Shown in pieces: positions 43,762 to 51,685 of a stretch of DNA of 64,000 nucleotides. The stretch lies in contig NZ_LWID01000001.1 of the NCBI RefSeq assembly GCF_029783845.1, forward strand, positions 868,001-932,000. Direction: 5' to 3'. The translations under genes were made by a program, and so were the position numbers. The notes below the pieces were generated by a model. The model did not search any database. It was given only the letters and a program-made list of their open reading frames with translations, and had not been told where the DNA came from. The stretch is from Volucribacter amazonae. Lineage in GTDB: Bacteria; Pseudomonadota; Gammaproteobacteria; Enterobacterales; Pasteurellaceae. Positions within the stretch are counted from its first letter, which is position 1. The number at the start of each line of letters is the position of its first letter.

Positions 43762-44490
43762 TTAATGGGATAAATATTGTTTAAATTGTTCAGTTTGTGG
43801 TTGATTAAAACAGCTTGCATCACCAATTTCAATAATACGCCCTTGCTCCATATACACCACTTTAGTTGCCACTTTTTTCGCCACATTGACTTCGTGCGTT
43901 ACAATCACTTGGGTAATCCCTGTTTGTTGCAACTCTTGAATAATGGATACAATTTGAGCGGTAATTTCAGGATCTAATGCTGCCGTAGGTTCATCAAATA
44001 ATAAAACCTGCGGTTTCATCATCAAAGCACGAGCAATGGCAACCCGTTGTTGTTGTCCGCCTGATAGGTGTAATGGAAAGCGATCAGCAAAATTGTCTAA
44101 ACGTAAGCGTTGTAATAGTTTTTCCGCTTGTTGTTTCGCTTCTTTTTCATTCATTCCCAATACTTTCATCGGTGCTTCAATTAAATTCTGCATAATGGTT
44201 AAATGCGGCCAAAGATTATATTGTTGAAACACCATACCTACTTCTTGGCGTAATTGGCGAATTTTTTTCGGATCCATTTTGGTTGCCAAATCAAATTGGC
44301 TATTAGCAATAGACAAAACGCCTGAACGAGGCACTTCTAACAGGTTCAGGGTACGAATTAAAGTGCTTTTTCCTGCCCCACTTGGTCCAAGCAAAACCAC
44401 TGTATCCCCTTGTTCTGCACTGAGATTAATATCAAACAATGCCTGCGAGTTGCCATAAAAAAAATTGAGATTTTTTACATCAATAGTCAT
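43762..44490 (-). CDS. artP: Arginine ABC transporter ATPase ArtP
   Basis: The ATPase that powers arginine import, 242 residues. Walker A GPSGAGKST, Q-loop FQQYNLWPHL, signature LSGGQQQRVAIARAL, Walker B LLFDEPTAALD and the H-loop VTHEV are complete. It is the first gene of artPIQM, 31 bp before artI, and the promoter region upstream holds a pair of ARG boxes, so it should be repressed by ArgR with arginine. Confidence 0.93.
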   Translation of the reverse strand: MTIDVKNLNFFYGNSQALFDINLSAEQGDTVVLLGPSGAGKSTLIRTLNLLEVPRSGVLSIANSQFDLATKMDPKKIRQLRQEVGMVFQQYNLWPHLTIMQNLIEAPMKVLGMNEKEAKQQAEKLLQRLRLDNFADRFPLHLSGGQQQRVAIARALMMKPQVLLFDEPTAALDPEITAQIVSIIQELQQTGITQVIVTHEVNVAKKVATKVVYMEQGRIIEIGDASCFNQPQTEQFKQYLSH

Positions 44491-44520
44491 ATTAATATTC
44501 TTTAGATTAGCAAGCTAAAA

Positions 44521-44559
44521 TTGCAATAAATATTAATATTAAATGAATAATTATGCAAT
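44521..44559 (-). promoter_or_regulatory. Tandem ARG boxes upstream of artPIQM
   Basis: AATGAATAATTATGCAAT (44542-44559) differs by about one base from the palindromic ARG-box consensus. A second box around GCAATAAATATTAA (44521-44538) matches TnAATWWWWATTnA at all but one fixed base. They are 3 bp apart, the spacing that lets one ArgR hexamer bind both. The boxes lie 31-69 bp before artP. Confidence 0.75.
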
Positions 44560-44594
44560 CATTTTCCTTAGAGAAAAATATCCTCGTTTTAATT

Positions 44595-44681
44595 TATAGT
44601 TGTTTCAATTTAAAATGAGACAAGGTGCTATGCCAAAGACAGTACAAAAATACGGCAAGGCGTGCTAATGCCGTATTATTG
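44595..44681 (+). repeat. Correia-like element with a decayed right end
   Basis: A clear left end (TATAGTTGTTTCAATTTAAA) and core (AAAGACAGTACAAAAATACGG, ATGCCGTATTATT), after which the usual right terminus has drifted. It lies between artP and gmhA promoters on one side and the gmhA stop on the other. Confidence 0.75.
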
Positions 44682-44715
44682 TAGCGTAAATTTGAATTGA
44701 ATAAATAAGGTTAGA

Positions 44716-45300
44716 TTATTGCTGTTTCGCCATTTCAAATTCAATTAACATCATCAAAATATGAATAACTTTAATATGTACCTCTTGAATACGATCCGCA
44801 TAACGAAAATGCGGTACACGAATTTCTACATCAGCCAAGCCAGCCATTTGTCCGCCGTCTTTACCTGTCAAGGCAATGACTTTCATTCCTTTTTGTTTTG
44901 CCACAGTAATGGCATTTAACACATTTTTTGAGTTACCTGAGGTTGAAATGCCAAATAATACATCACCCGCTTTCCCCACGCCCTCTACATAACGAGAAAA
45001 AACATAATCATAGCCAAAATCGTTACTTACACAGCTCAAATGGCTCACATCTGAAATAGCAATGGCAGGATAAGCCGGGCGATTTTCACGATAACGTCCC
45101 GTTAATTCTTCGGCAAAGTGCATCGCATCACAATGAGATCCGCCATTACCGCAAGATAACACCTTGCCCCCTTGTTTAAAACTCTCCGCAATTAATAATG
45201 CCGCTTGTTGGATTAAAGCAATATTGTTTTCATCATTGACAAATTCAGCTAAGACTTGCTGTGCCTCAAGCAATTCATTTTTTATTTGTTGTAAGTACAT
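44716..45300 (-). CDS. gmhA: Phosphoheptose isomerase GmhA
   Basis: Converts sedoheptulose-7-P to D-glycero-D-manno-heptose-7-P, the first step to ADP-heptose for the LPS inner core. The 194-residue SIS protein has SCGNGGSHCDAMHFAEELTGRY in segments (GNGGSHCDAMHFAEE), FGISTSGNSKNVL, and the C-terminal metal residues EVHIKVIHILM. GGAG precedes the ATG. It is monocistronic between two element copies. Its product feeds the heptose added by OpsX at 47.5 kb. Confidence 0.95.
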   Translation of the reverse strand: MYLQQIKNELLEAQQVLAEFVNDENNIALIQQAALLIAESFKQGGKVLSCGNGGSHCDAMHFAEELTGRYRENRPAYPAIAISDVSHLSCVSNDFGYDYVFSRYVEGVGKAGDVLFGISTSGNSKNVLNAITVAKQKGMKVIALTGKDGGQMAGLADVEIRVPHFRYADRIQEVHIKVIHILMMLIEFEMAKQQ

Positions 45301-45320
45301 AATTTCTCCTTTTATTCTGG

Positions 45321-45376
45321 CATAGTCGTTTTAATTTAAAATAGAACAACACTAATGAAATAGTGCCGTTACTATA
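45321..45376 (+). repeat. Correia-like element, internally deleted
   Basis: 56 bp: left end ATAGTCGTTTTAATTTAAA, then little core, ending in TTACTATA. It lies just upstream of gmhA and after kdkA. Confidence 0.55.
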
Positions 45377-45394
45377 ACATAATTTCATAACAAA

Positions 45395-46132
45395 CTATGG
45401 AAAATTATGCTCCGTATAATAGCCCTCCAGCAAGGCTTGCCAATTTTCATACTGAAATTGAATATTCATTCGTTTCACTTCTTTTTCAAAGGAACGTAAT
45501 AGGCGAGCTAAATTGGCTTTTTTCCAAACATTGCCTGATTGTTCAGCACATTTATCAAAATCAATTAGCCAAAATTTTAGCCCGTTTTCCCTTTGTTGAC
45601 ATAAAATATTGTGTGCATTTAAATCCGTATGACATACTTGTAAGTAATGTAACTGGCTAATTAATTTGCCAATTTGTTGCCAATATTGATTATCCAATGG
45701 CTTGGCTTGCAAAAGTGCGGTCAGATCCTGAGCATTTTCTATTTTTTCACAAAGAAGATCAGCTCTATACCAACGAGAAGAAGGCTTTATTACTCTTGCA
45801 CCAATGGGTTTAGGAACATTCAAACCTGCTTGATGCAAACGCCGTAATAAATGAAATTCTGCAAAACTACGGCTTTGATTGATATGGATAAAACGGTAGC
45901 GATCACGATTAATCTTGCCGATTAAACCACCTCGGTAATAATGGCGTAAGGCACAATTTACACCAAATAAATCATTAGTTTGCAAAAAATAGGTTGTTCC
46001 TCGCCCTTGGGCTTGCCCAATAATCCTTGCTTGTTGTTGCCAATATAACGGATCAAAAAATAACTGTTGATCGGGTAAGGATTGGTTAAAATTAAACAAA
46101 AAATATTGGTTCTTTTCTTGTTGTTGCTGCAT
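45395..46132 (-). CDS. kdkA: 3-deoxy-D-manno-octulosonic acid (Kdo) kinase
   Basis: Phosphorylates the single Kdo of the Haemophilus-type LPS core, using ATP at the inner membrane face. The 245-residue kinase-fold protein has GRGTTYFLQT, NCALRHYYRGGLIGK, the catalytic HTDLNAHNIL and the metal motif IDFDKC. These agree closely with H. influenzae KdkA. In that species kdkA is directly divergent from opsX; here an Lrp regulator and a LysE exporter stand between them. An uptake signal lies in the gene near 45713. Confidence 0.94.
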   Translation of the reverse strand: MQQQQEKNQYFLFNFNQSLPDQQLFFDPLYWQQQARIIGQAQGRGTTYFLQTNDLFGVNCALRHYYRGGLIGKINRDRYRFIHINQSRSFAEFHLLRRLHQAGLNVPKPIGARVIKPSSRWYRADLLCEKIENAQDLTALLQAKPLDNQYWQQIGKLISQLHYLQVCHTDLNAHNILCQQRENGLKFWLIDFDKCAEQSGNVWKKANLARLLRSFEKEVKRMNIQFQYENWQALLEGYYTEHNFP

Positions 46133-46147
46133 AAAATTATCCTTGTA

Positions 46148-46600
46148 CTATAATGGCAAACAGCGATTTGATAACACCTCTTTCATCACTAAAGTAGAAC
46201 TTAGCCTTGCCACATAGGGCAAACTGGATAAACGGCGATCATAAAGCTGTTGATAACTGGCAAGATCCTTGGTTACGATATGTAACATATAATCAGGATC
46301 ACCAAATAACCGTTGAGCTTGGGTAATTTCAGCAATCTCCACTACCGCTTGCTCAAAAGCCGTTACACTTTGATGATTACAATCTTTTAAAGTGATAAAC
46401 AAAATGGCAGTAAAATTCAATCCTACTTTAATGGGATCAATATGGGCTTGATAATGACTAATGATTTTTTGTTCTTCAAGGGCTTTTACTCGCCGTTGAC
46501 AAGGGGACAAACTAATGCCTATTTTTTCACTTAATTCAGTGAGAGAAATTCGTCCATTTTGTTGCAATTCCGCAATAATTTTTTTATCTATTCTATCCAT
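46148..46600 (-). CDS. Lrp/AsnC-family transcription regulator
   Basis: A 150-residue feast/famine regulator: helix-turn-helix about 4-55 (DRIDKKIIAELQQNGRIS, ISLSPCQRRVKALEE) and a RAM ligand-binding domain from about 65. I start at the Met at 46600, giving the family N-terminus MDRIDKK; an in-frame start at 46633 adds 11 extra residues. It is divergent from a LysE-family exporter, an arrangement common for regulators that induce an amino acid exporter. It is more similar in outline to YbaO/DecR-type than to global Lrp, but I cannot name its ligand. Confidence 0.88.
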   Translation of the reverse strand: MDRIDKKIIAELQQNGRISLTELSEKIGISLSPCQRRVKALEEQKIISHYQAHIDPIKVGLNFTAILFITLKDCNHQSVTAFEQAVVEIAEITQAQRLFGDPDYMLHIVTKDLASYQQLYDRRLSSLPYVARLSSTLVMKEVLSNRCLPL

Positions 46601-46709
46601 ACGCAATATTCTTGCAAAAATAATGCTAATCATATTAAAAATCGCAAAGTTTTTCTAGCCAAATCTTTTTATCATATAACCATCTTTACTAGGATAAAAA
46701 GGTGCTATT

Positions 46710-47318
46710 ATGTCAGAACAAATGCTCTTCGCCTATTGGCTACTTTCACTCTCTATTACTATTATCCCCGGGGCGGATTGGGCATATATTATGTCTGCAG
46801 GAATAAAACATCGTGTTAGTGCAGCATTGGGGGGAATGTTATTAGGTTATTGTTCCATTATTCTTGCGGTAGCGGCGGGTGTTGGTGGACTTATGGCGAG
46901 TTATCCTCGTTTATTATTGGCTTTAACGCTAGTGGGAGCTATTTATTTATTTTGGCTCGGTATAAACGCCCTACGCCACCCTGCAAGCCTTGATGAACAA
47001 ACACAAAGTTCATTGAACAAATGGACAAATTGGTGTTTAAAAGGTATCGCTGTCAGTGGCTTAAATCCTAAAGTATTATTAACCTTTCTCGCCTTACTTC
47101 CTCAATTTATCAGTTTACAATCTGATTGGTCTGCCAGCACGCAAATCCTTTTATTAGGCTTATTGCATATTACTAATTGTGCATTGATTTATCCTTTAGT
47201 TGGTTTGGGAACAGGGGCATTATTACGGCAAAAACCACAACTCACCTGCTGGGTCAGCCGTTTTTCAGGCTTCGCAATGATCAGTATTGCTATTGGCTTA
47301 TTTAGTCAATTTATTTAG
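46710..47318 (+). CDS. LysE/RhtB-family amino acid exporter
   Basis: A 202-residue membrane protein with about six helices. The family signature region ITIIPGADWAYIMSAGIKH (PGxxxxxxxxxG type) is at the N-terminus, and SGLNPKVLLTFLALLPQF is the second conserved stretch. RhtB-family proteins export threonine, homoserine lactone, leucine or lysine. AGGATAAAAAGGTGCT precedes the ATG. The 109-bp gap to the divergent Lrp-type gene would hold its operator. The substrate is unknown. Confidence 0.88.
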   Translation: MSEQMLFAYWLLSLSITIIPGADWAYIMSAGIKHRVSAALGGMLLGYCSIILAVAAGVGGLMASYPRLLLALTLVGAIYLFWLGINALRHPASLDEQTQSSLNKWTNWCLKGIAVSGLNPKVLLTFLALLPQFISLQSDWSASTQILLLGLLHITNCALIYPLVGLGTGALLRQKPQLTCWVSRFSGFAMISIAIGLFSQFI

Positions 47319-47344
47319 CCCTAAAAAGTGCGGTCAATTTTATC

Positions 47345-47426
47345 TTTAAAATAAGACAGGGCGTACCAACGCTGTATTATTTTAAAGTGGGCGACAATAA
47401 GTATCATTTCAATATGGAACGTCTAT
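47345..47426 (+). repeat. Correia-like element, internally deleted, with a second right-end remnant
   Basis: TTAAAATAAGACAGGGCGTA, then CCAACGCTGTATTATTTTAA and AGTGGGCGACAATA (to 47399) lack the left tip and most of the core. Immediately after, GTATCATTTCAATATGGAAC and GTCTAT (47401-47426) look like another decayed right end. Confidence 0.6.
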
Positions 47427-47489
47427 CTCTTTTAATCCCAATGCTTTCTCTCTATAATAAGGCGATTTAACCAGAAAATAGAGATAAAT

Positions 47490-48536
47490 ATGCCGCTTTT
47501 TAATCAAGCCCCGAAGGCTTTATGTATTTTGCGTTTATCCGCCATTGGCGATGTTTGCCAAGCACTTGCCGTTGTGCAACAAATTCAACGATATTGGCCG
47601 AAAACTCAATTAACTTGGATTGTAGGTAAAACGGAAATGCAACTACTTGAGGGATTAGCTGGGGTTGAGTTGGTTTGCTATGATAAAAAAACAGGCTGGA
47701 AAGGGCTATTTGCCTTGTGGCGACAACTCAAAAACCGCCAATTTGATGCCTTATTAAATATGCAAACAGCGTTGCGAGCTTCTATGATCTCTTGGGGTAT
47801 TAAGGCTAAATATAAAATCGGTTTTAGCCCTAAACGGGCAAGAGAGGGGCAATGGTTATTTACTAATCGGCAAATTAATGAGCCTGATAATCCGCACGTT
47901 CTCGCAGGCTTTATGGCATTTGCTCATTATTTAGGTATTCCCCCTTTTACTCCCCATTGGCAACTGCCTCTTTCAGCACAAGATAAGCAAGCCATTATGC
48001 CTTTTCTTGATCCTCAACGCAAAAACCTGCTTATTTCGCCTTGTTCTAGCAAGGTAGAAAAAGATTGGTTAGTGGAAAATTATGCACAAGTAGCTAACTG
48101 GGCGAATCAACAAAATATCAACGTGATTTTATCAGCATCAAGTGCTGAACGAGAACAAAAAATGGTGGAAAAAATCACCGCACTTTGTGAATTTAAACCA
48201 ATAAACTTAGCTGGCAAAACCACATTAAAGCAGCTCGCTGCTTTAATTGGCAATGTAGATTTAGTGCTATCGCCTGATTCCGCCGCAGCGCATCTTGCTT
48301 CTATTCAAGGCACAAAAGTGATTGGCTTATATGCTTACCATAATCCCCTACGCACAGGGCCTTACAATCATCTTAATAATGTCATTTCAGTGTATCAGCA
48401 AAATTTGCAACAACAATTTGCCTTACCTGCCGAGCAACTACCTTGGGCGACAAAACTCAAAGGCAAGCATTTAATGGCACAAATTTCACCAAATGAGGTT
48501 ATAAAAGCCGTTGCCAAACAGCTCGCCATAAGCTAA
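47490..48536 (+). CDS. opsX: LPS heptosyltransferase OpsX
   Basis: Adds the first L,D-heptose to Kdo in the LPS inner core from ADP-heptose. This 348-residue GT9 enzyme begins ALCILRLSAIGDVCQAL (family N-terminal loop) and has the donor-site SPDSAAAHLASIQGTKVIGLY and a SSKVEKDW stretch. The sequence follows OpsX of H. influenzae more than WaaC of enterics, though they do the same reaction. An uptake signal is within the gene (near 48178). It is convergent with mutM. Confidence 0.92.
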   Translation: MPLFNQAPKALCILRLSAIGDVCQALAVVQQIQRYWPKTQLTWIVGKTEMQLLEGLAGVELVCYDKKTGWKGLFALWRQLKNRQFDALLNMQTALRASMISWGIKAKYKIGFSPKRAREGQWLFTNRQINEPDNPHVLAGFMAFAHYLGIPPFTPHWQLPLSAQDKQAIMPFLDPQRKNLLISPCSSKVEKDWLVENYAQVANWANQQNINVILSASSAEREQKMVEKITALCEFKPINLAGKTTLKQLAALIGNVDLVLSPDSAAAHLASIQGTKVIGLYAYHNPLRTGPYNHLNNVISVYQQNLQQQFALPAEQLPWATKLKGKHLMAQISPNEVIKAVAKQLAIS

Positions 48537-48576
48537 AAATTTTGCCAAAAAGCACCGCACTTCACACAGGATTAGG

Positions 48577-49389
48577 CTATTTTTGCTGACAAATCGGACA
48601 ACAAAAACTATTACGTTGCCCAATAACTAAACTTTCAATAGGGTGTCCACATTGCACACAAGGCTGATCCTTACGCCCATAAACCAACAACTCTTGAGCA
48701 AAATAGCCCGGTCTTCCGTCAGGACGCAAAAAATCTTTTAATGTCGTACCGCCTTGTGCAATCGCCGTATGTAATACCTGCTTAATAATATCAACCAAGT
48801 GTTCACATTGCTGTTGGCTTAACTTACCTACGGATTTAAGGGGGTGAATTCCCGCTAAAAAAAGACTTTCATTCGCATAAATATTGCCTACACCAACCAC
48901 CACCGCATTATCCATTAAAAAGGTTTTTACTGCCGTTTGTTTCTGGCGAGCTTTGTTAAACAAATAATCGCCATTAAAAGCATCGCTCAAAGGTTCAGGG
49001 CCAAGTTTACGAAAAAGCGGAAAAGTAGCAAGATCATCACACCATAACCAAGCACCAAATCGGCGCGGATCGTTATAACGCAAAATTTTGCCATTATTTA
49101 ACCACATATCAAGATGATCATGTTTTTCCACAGGGCTTTGCTGATCCACAATACGCAATGTACCAGACATACCAAGATGCCCAATAATAAAGCCTTGCTC
49201 AAGATGAATGATCAAATATTTCGCTCGTCTTGAAAGTGCGGTCACTTTTTGCTGAGAAAGTTGGCTAATCTCAGGGCTTACCGCCCAACGCAATTTCGCT
49301 TGCCTTACAACAATTTTTTCTATTATCGCCCCCTGCAAATAAGGAGCAATACCATTTTTGGTGGTTTCTACTTCTGGTAATTCAGGCAT
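48577..49389 (-). CDS. mutM: Formamidopyrimidine-DNA glycosylase MutM
   Basis: A bifunctional glycosylase/AP lyase that removes 8-oxoguanine and formamidopyrimidines. The 270 residues start with the catalytic Pro2 in MPELPEVETTKNGI (Glu3 next to it), contain the helix-two-turn-helix MDNAVVVGVGNIYANE and end with the zinc finger CVQCGHPIESLV, CCPIC. It is the last gene of the rpmB-rpmG neighbourhood, the usual Pasteurellaceae order, but has a terminator between it and rpmG. Confidence 0.97.
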   Translation of the reverse strand: MPELPEVETTKNGIAPYLQGAIIEKIVVRQAKLRWAVSPEISQLSQQKVTALSRRAKYLIIHLEQGFIIGHLGMSGTLRIVDQQSPVEKHDHLDMWLNNGKILRYNDPRRFGAWLWCDDLATFPLFRKLGPEPLSDAFNGDYLFNKARQKQTAVKTFLMDNAVVVGVGNIYANESLFLAGIHPLKSVGKLSQQQCEHLVDIIKQVLHTAIAQGGTTLKDFLRPDGRPGYFAQELLVYGRKDQPCVQCGHPIESLVIGQRNSFCCPICQQK

Positions 49390-49426
49390 GATAACCTCAT
49401 AATACAGCGGTTTTATTGTTGTTATA

Positions 49427-49478
49427 CATTAAAATAAAGCAAGCCAATGCTACATTATTTCAAAATGGAACAACGATA
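49427..49478 (+). repeat. Correia-like element remnant
   Basis: ATTAAAATAAAGCAAGCCAA, TGCTACATTATTTCAAAATG and GAACAACGATA keep both flanks of an internally deleted copy, upstream of mutM and before the rpmG terminator. Confidence 0.5.
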
Positions 49479-49505
49479 AAAAAACCCGAACATTGTTCGG
49501 GCTTT
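49477..49505 (-). terminator. Terminator of rpmB-rpmG
   Basis: On the minus strand CCCGAAC-AAT-GTTCGGG is followed by seven T. It ends 20 bp after the rpmG stop. Confidence 0.9.
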
Positions 49506-49524
49506 TAACAAAGGAATACTAAAA

Positions 49525-49695
49525 TTATTTGATTTTAGCTTCTTTATAAATAACGTGTTTACGCACTACTGGATCAAATTTTTTGATTTCCATTTTTTCA
49601 GGCATATTACGTTTATTTTTGGTTGTAGTATAAAAATGACCGGTTTCTGCACTAGAAACTAAACGGATTTTTTCACGAGCACCTTTAGCTGCCAT
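49525..49695 (-). CDS. rpmG: 50S ribosomal protein L33
   Basis: A 56-residue ribosomal protein beginning MAAKGAREKIRLVSSAETGH and ending VIYKEAKIK. Like the other enteric-type L33 it lacks the zinc-binding cysteines and has TTKNKRN in their place. GGAG lies 7 bp before the ATG. It follows rpmB by 11 bp in one operon. Confidence 0.97.
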   Translation of the reverse strand: MAAKGAREKIRLVSSAETGHFYTTTKNKRNMPEKMEIKKFDPVVRKHVIYKEAKIK

Positions 49696-49706
49696 TTGTT
49701 AGCTCC

Positions 49707-49943
49707 TTAGATTTTCTCGCCACGGGCACGGATGTCAGCTAACACTGCATCAATCCCTTTTTTATCAATAATACGCATACCTTTCGCTGTTAAGCGTAAA
49801 GTTACGAAACGTTTTTCACTTTCAACCCAAAAACGGTGGGTATGTAAGTTAGGAAGAAAACGACGACGAGTCGCATTCATAGCGTGTGAGCGGTTGTTAC
49901 CAACGGCTGGACGCTTGCCTGTTACTTGACAGACTCTAGACAT
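49707..49943 (-). CDS. rpmB: 50S ribosomal protein L28
   Basis: A 78-residue ribosomal protein: MSRVCQVTGKRPAVGNNRSH at the start, RRFLPNLHTHRFWVESEKR in the middle. GGAG precedes the ATG. It is first in rpmB-rpmG, driven by the near-consensus promoter at 50075-50103 through a leader of about 125 nt. Confidence 0.98.
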   Translation of the reverse strand: MSRVCQVTGKRPAVGNNRSHAMNATRRRFLPNLHTHRFWVESEKRFVTLRLTAKGMRIIDKKGIDAVLADIRARGEKI

Positions 49944-50068
49944 GTTTATTCTCCAATAATTAATTAAGCTCGAGCTTACGGTTCGGATTACTCAATATTC
50001 TAGTTAAAACCGAGATCCTTGAGCTACCTCGTCAGGTATCTAACCCGACCCGCATAGTATATTAAAGG
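49944..50068 (-). promoter_or_regulatory. Structured leader of rpmB-rpmG
   Basis: The predicted 5' leader includes the tight hairpin TACCT-GACG-AGGTA (50028-50041 area) and a second partly paired region TAGCTCAAGGATCTCGG. It could be a ribosomal-protein autoregulatory leader; no known class is recognised. Confidence 0.3.
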
Positions 50069-50074
50069 TCGTGA

Positions 50075-50103
50075 ATTATACTTATTTTATTCGTGATTCT
50101 CAA
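50075..50103 (-). promoter_or_regulatory. Sigma-70 promoter of rpmB-rpmG
   Basis: On the minus strand TTGAGA (50103-50098), 17 bp, TATAAT (50080-50075). One of the best promoters in the window, as expected for ribosomal proteins. Confidence 0.75.
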
Positions 50104-50128
50104 GTAAAAAACACATTTTCCGTAAAAA

Positions 50129-50797
50129 TCATAGCCAATTTTGCTCAGCAAAGGAAAAATAAGTGCCTTTACCAATAATAAAATGATCTAAAACTCGAAT
50201 TTCCATTAACTCACAGGCTTGTTTAATTTGCTCAGTCATCTGTTTATCTTGTGGACTTGGGGTTGCAACACCCGAAGGGTGATTATGTGCCAAAATAATC
50301 GCTGCTGCATTATAGGCTAAAGCAGTTTTGATAATCTCTCTAGGGTACACATTGGCTTGATTTATTGTACCTAAGAAAAGTGTCTCTTGTTTAATTAAAC
50401 GATGTTGATTATCAAGTAACAATACCAAAAAGATTTCTCGTTCTTGCGGTTCTAATTCCGTTTGCAAATATAATTTTGTGGCTTCAATATTATGAAATTG
50501 ATGTGCCATAAATAATTGTTGCGAAAGATAGCGTTTCGTCATTTCTGTACAGGCTTTTAGCTGAATAAATTGGGTTATACCAATACCTTTAACGGCACAA
50601 AAATCCTCTGCATTGGCATTCATCAATGCTCGTAACGAACCAAAATGTTGTAAGACTTGTTGGGATAGATCAATAACAGGACAATTTTTAATTCCTGTTC
50701 GCAAAAAAATCGCCAAAAGTTCATAATCTTGCAAAGCACTTGCACCTAATTTTAATAATTTTTCTCGAGGCATTAACGATGATTCGGTCATAGACAT
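50129..50797 (-). CDS. radC: RadC-family (JAB/MPN domain) protein
   Basis: A 222-residue protein with an N-terminal helix-hairpin-helix segment (about 40-75; NANAEDFCAVKGIG) and a C-terminal JAMM metalloprotease-like domain with the HNHPSG motif in ILAHNHPSGVATPSPQD. The role in DNA repair once assigned to RadC has been withdrawn, and its substrate is unknown. It lies next to rpmB in many Gammaproteobacteria. All JAMM metal residues (E, H-x-H, D) are present. Confidence 0.95.
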   Translation of the reverse strand: MSMTESSLMPREKLLKLGASALQDYELLAIFLRTGIKNCPVIDLSQQVLQHFGSLRALMNANAEDFCAVKGIGITQFIQLKACTEMTKRYLSQQLFMAHQFHNIEATKLYLQTELEPQEREIFLVLLLDNQHRLIKQETLFLGTINQANVYPREIIKTALAYNAAAIILAHNHPSGVATPSPQDKQMTEQIKQACELMEIRVLDHFIIGKGTYFSFAEQNWL

Positions 50798-50937
50798 GTT
50801 TTCACGATAATAAGCATTTTCTTATCATCTAAGAAAAACCAAGTAAAACCAAATAGAAATCTAAATTTAGGTAAAAAGTTGGAATAAAGATCGCAAAATC
50901 AAGTTATTTTCAATGCCTTTTTGAATAAATTTGAACT

Positions 50938-51020
50938 AAAGTGCGGTAAGTTCCGGGGATTATTTTTCCTGTTCCTCCAACTTCACTAACCGAAAAAAAT
51001 CCCAAAACCCACCGCACTTT
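50938..51020 (-). terminator. Long uptake-signal hairpin after pyrE
   Basis: AAAGTGCGGT (50938-50947) and ACCGCACTTT (51011-51020) face each other around a second nested pair, GGGGATTATTTTT and AAAAAAATCCC. As RNA from the minus strand it would give a long two-step hairpin after pyrE. The remaining gap to radC holds its promoter and no gene. Confidence 0.4.
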
Positions 51021-51040
51021 GACCAAATATCAATGATTTG

Positions 51041-51685
51041 TTAATTTACCCCGTATTGTTGACGATATTGCTGCATTGTAGTTAAGTGTTGCTGATAATC
51101 AGGGTGTTTAGCGATAAAATCAATTAAGTCGTCCACATCAATAATAGAAAATACTTGGCATTGATAATCTCGTTCTACTTCTTGAATGGCGGATAACTCC
51201 CCTTGTCCTTTTTCTTTACGGTTTAGGGCAATAAACACGGCGGATAATTGAGCTTGATGTTGTTGGATTAAGGTCATTACTTCACGAATTGCAGTGCCAG
51301 CGGTAATCACATCATCAACTAATAGCACCTTACCTTGTAATGAACTGCCAATTAACTGCCCGCCCTCGCCATGATCCTTGATTTCTTTACGATTAAAGCA
51401 AACAGGAATTTCAAGCTGATATTGTTTGGCTAAGGCAATGGCGACGGTTGTGGCAATGGGTATGCCTTTATAAGCTGGACCAAAAATAATGTCAAAATCC
51501 ACCGCACTTTGTTGAATGGCTTGGGCATAAAATTCGCCGAGTTTGGCTAAATCCGCCCCTGTATTAAACAAGCCTGCATTAAAAAAATAGGGACTTTTAC
51601 GCCCAGATTTTAGGGTAAATTCGCCAAAGCGTAACACTTGGCGAGAGAGGGCAAATTCAATAAATTGTTGTTTGTAATCCTGCAT
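51041..51685 (-). CDS. pyrE: Orotate phosphoribosyltransferase
   Basis: Makes OMP from orotate and PRPP in pyrimidine synthesis. The 214 residues include LKSGRKSPYFFNAG, FGPAYKGIPIATTVA and the PRPP-binding VLLVDDVITAGTA. The start overlaps the rph stop by 1 bp, so the rph-pyrE operon of E. coli is conserved. An uptake signal lies inside (near 51502). Confidence 0.96.
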   Translation of the reverse strand: MQDYKQQFIEFALSRQVLRFGEFTLKSGRKSPYFFNAGLFNTGADLAKLGEFYAQAIQQSAVDFDIIFGPAYKGIPIATTVAIALAKQYQLEIPVCFNRKEIKDHGEGGQLIGSSLQGKVLLVDDVITAGTAIREVMTLIQQHQAQLSAVFIALNRKEKGQGELSAIQEVERDYQCQVFSIIDVDDLIDFIAKHPDYQQHLTTMQQYRQQYGVN

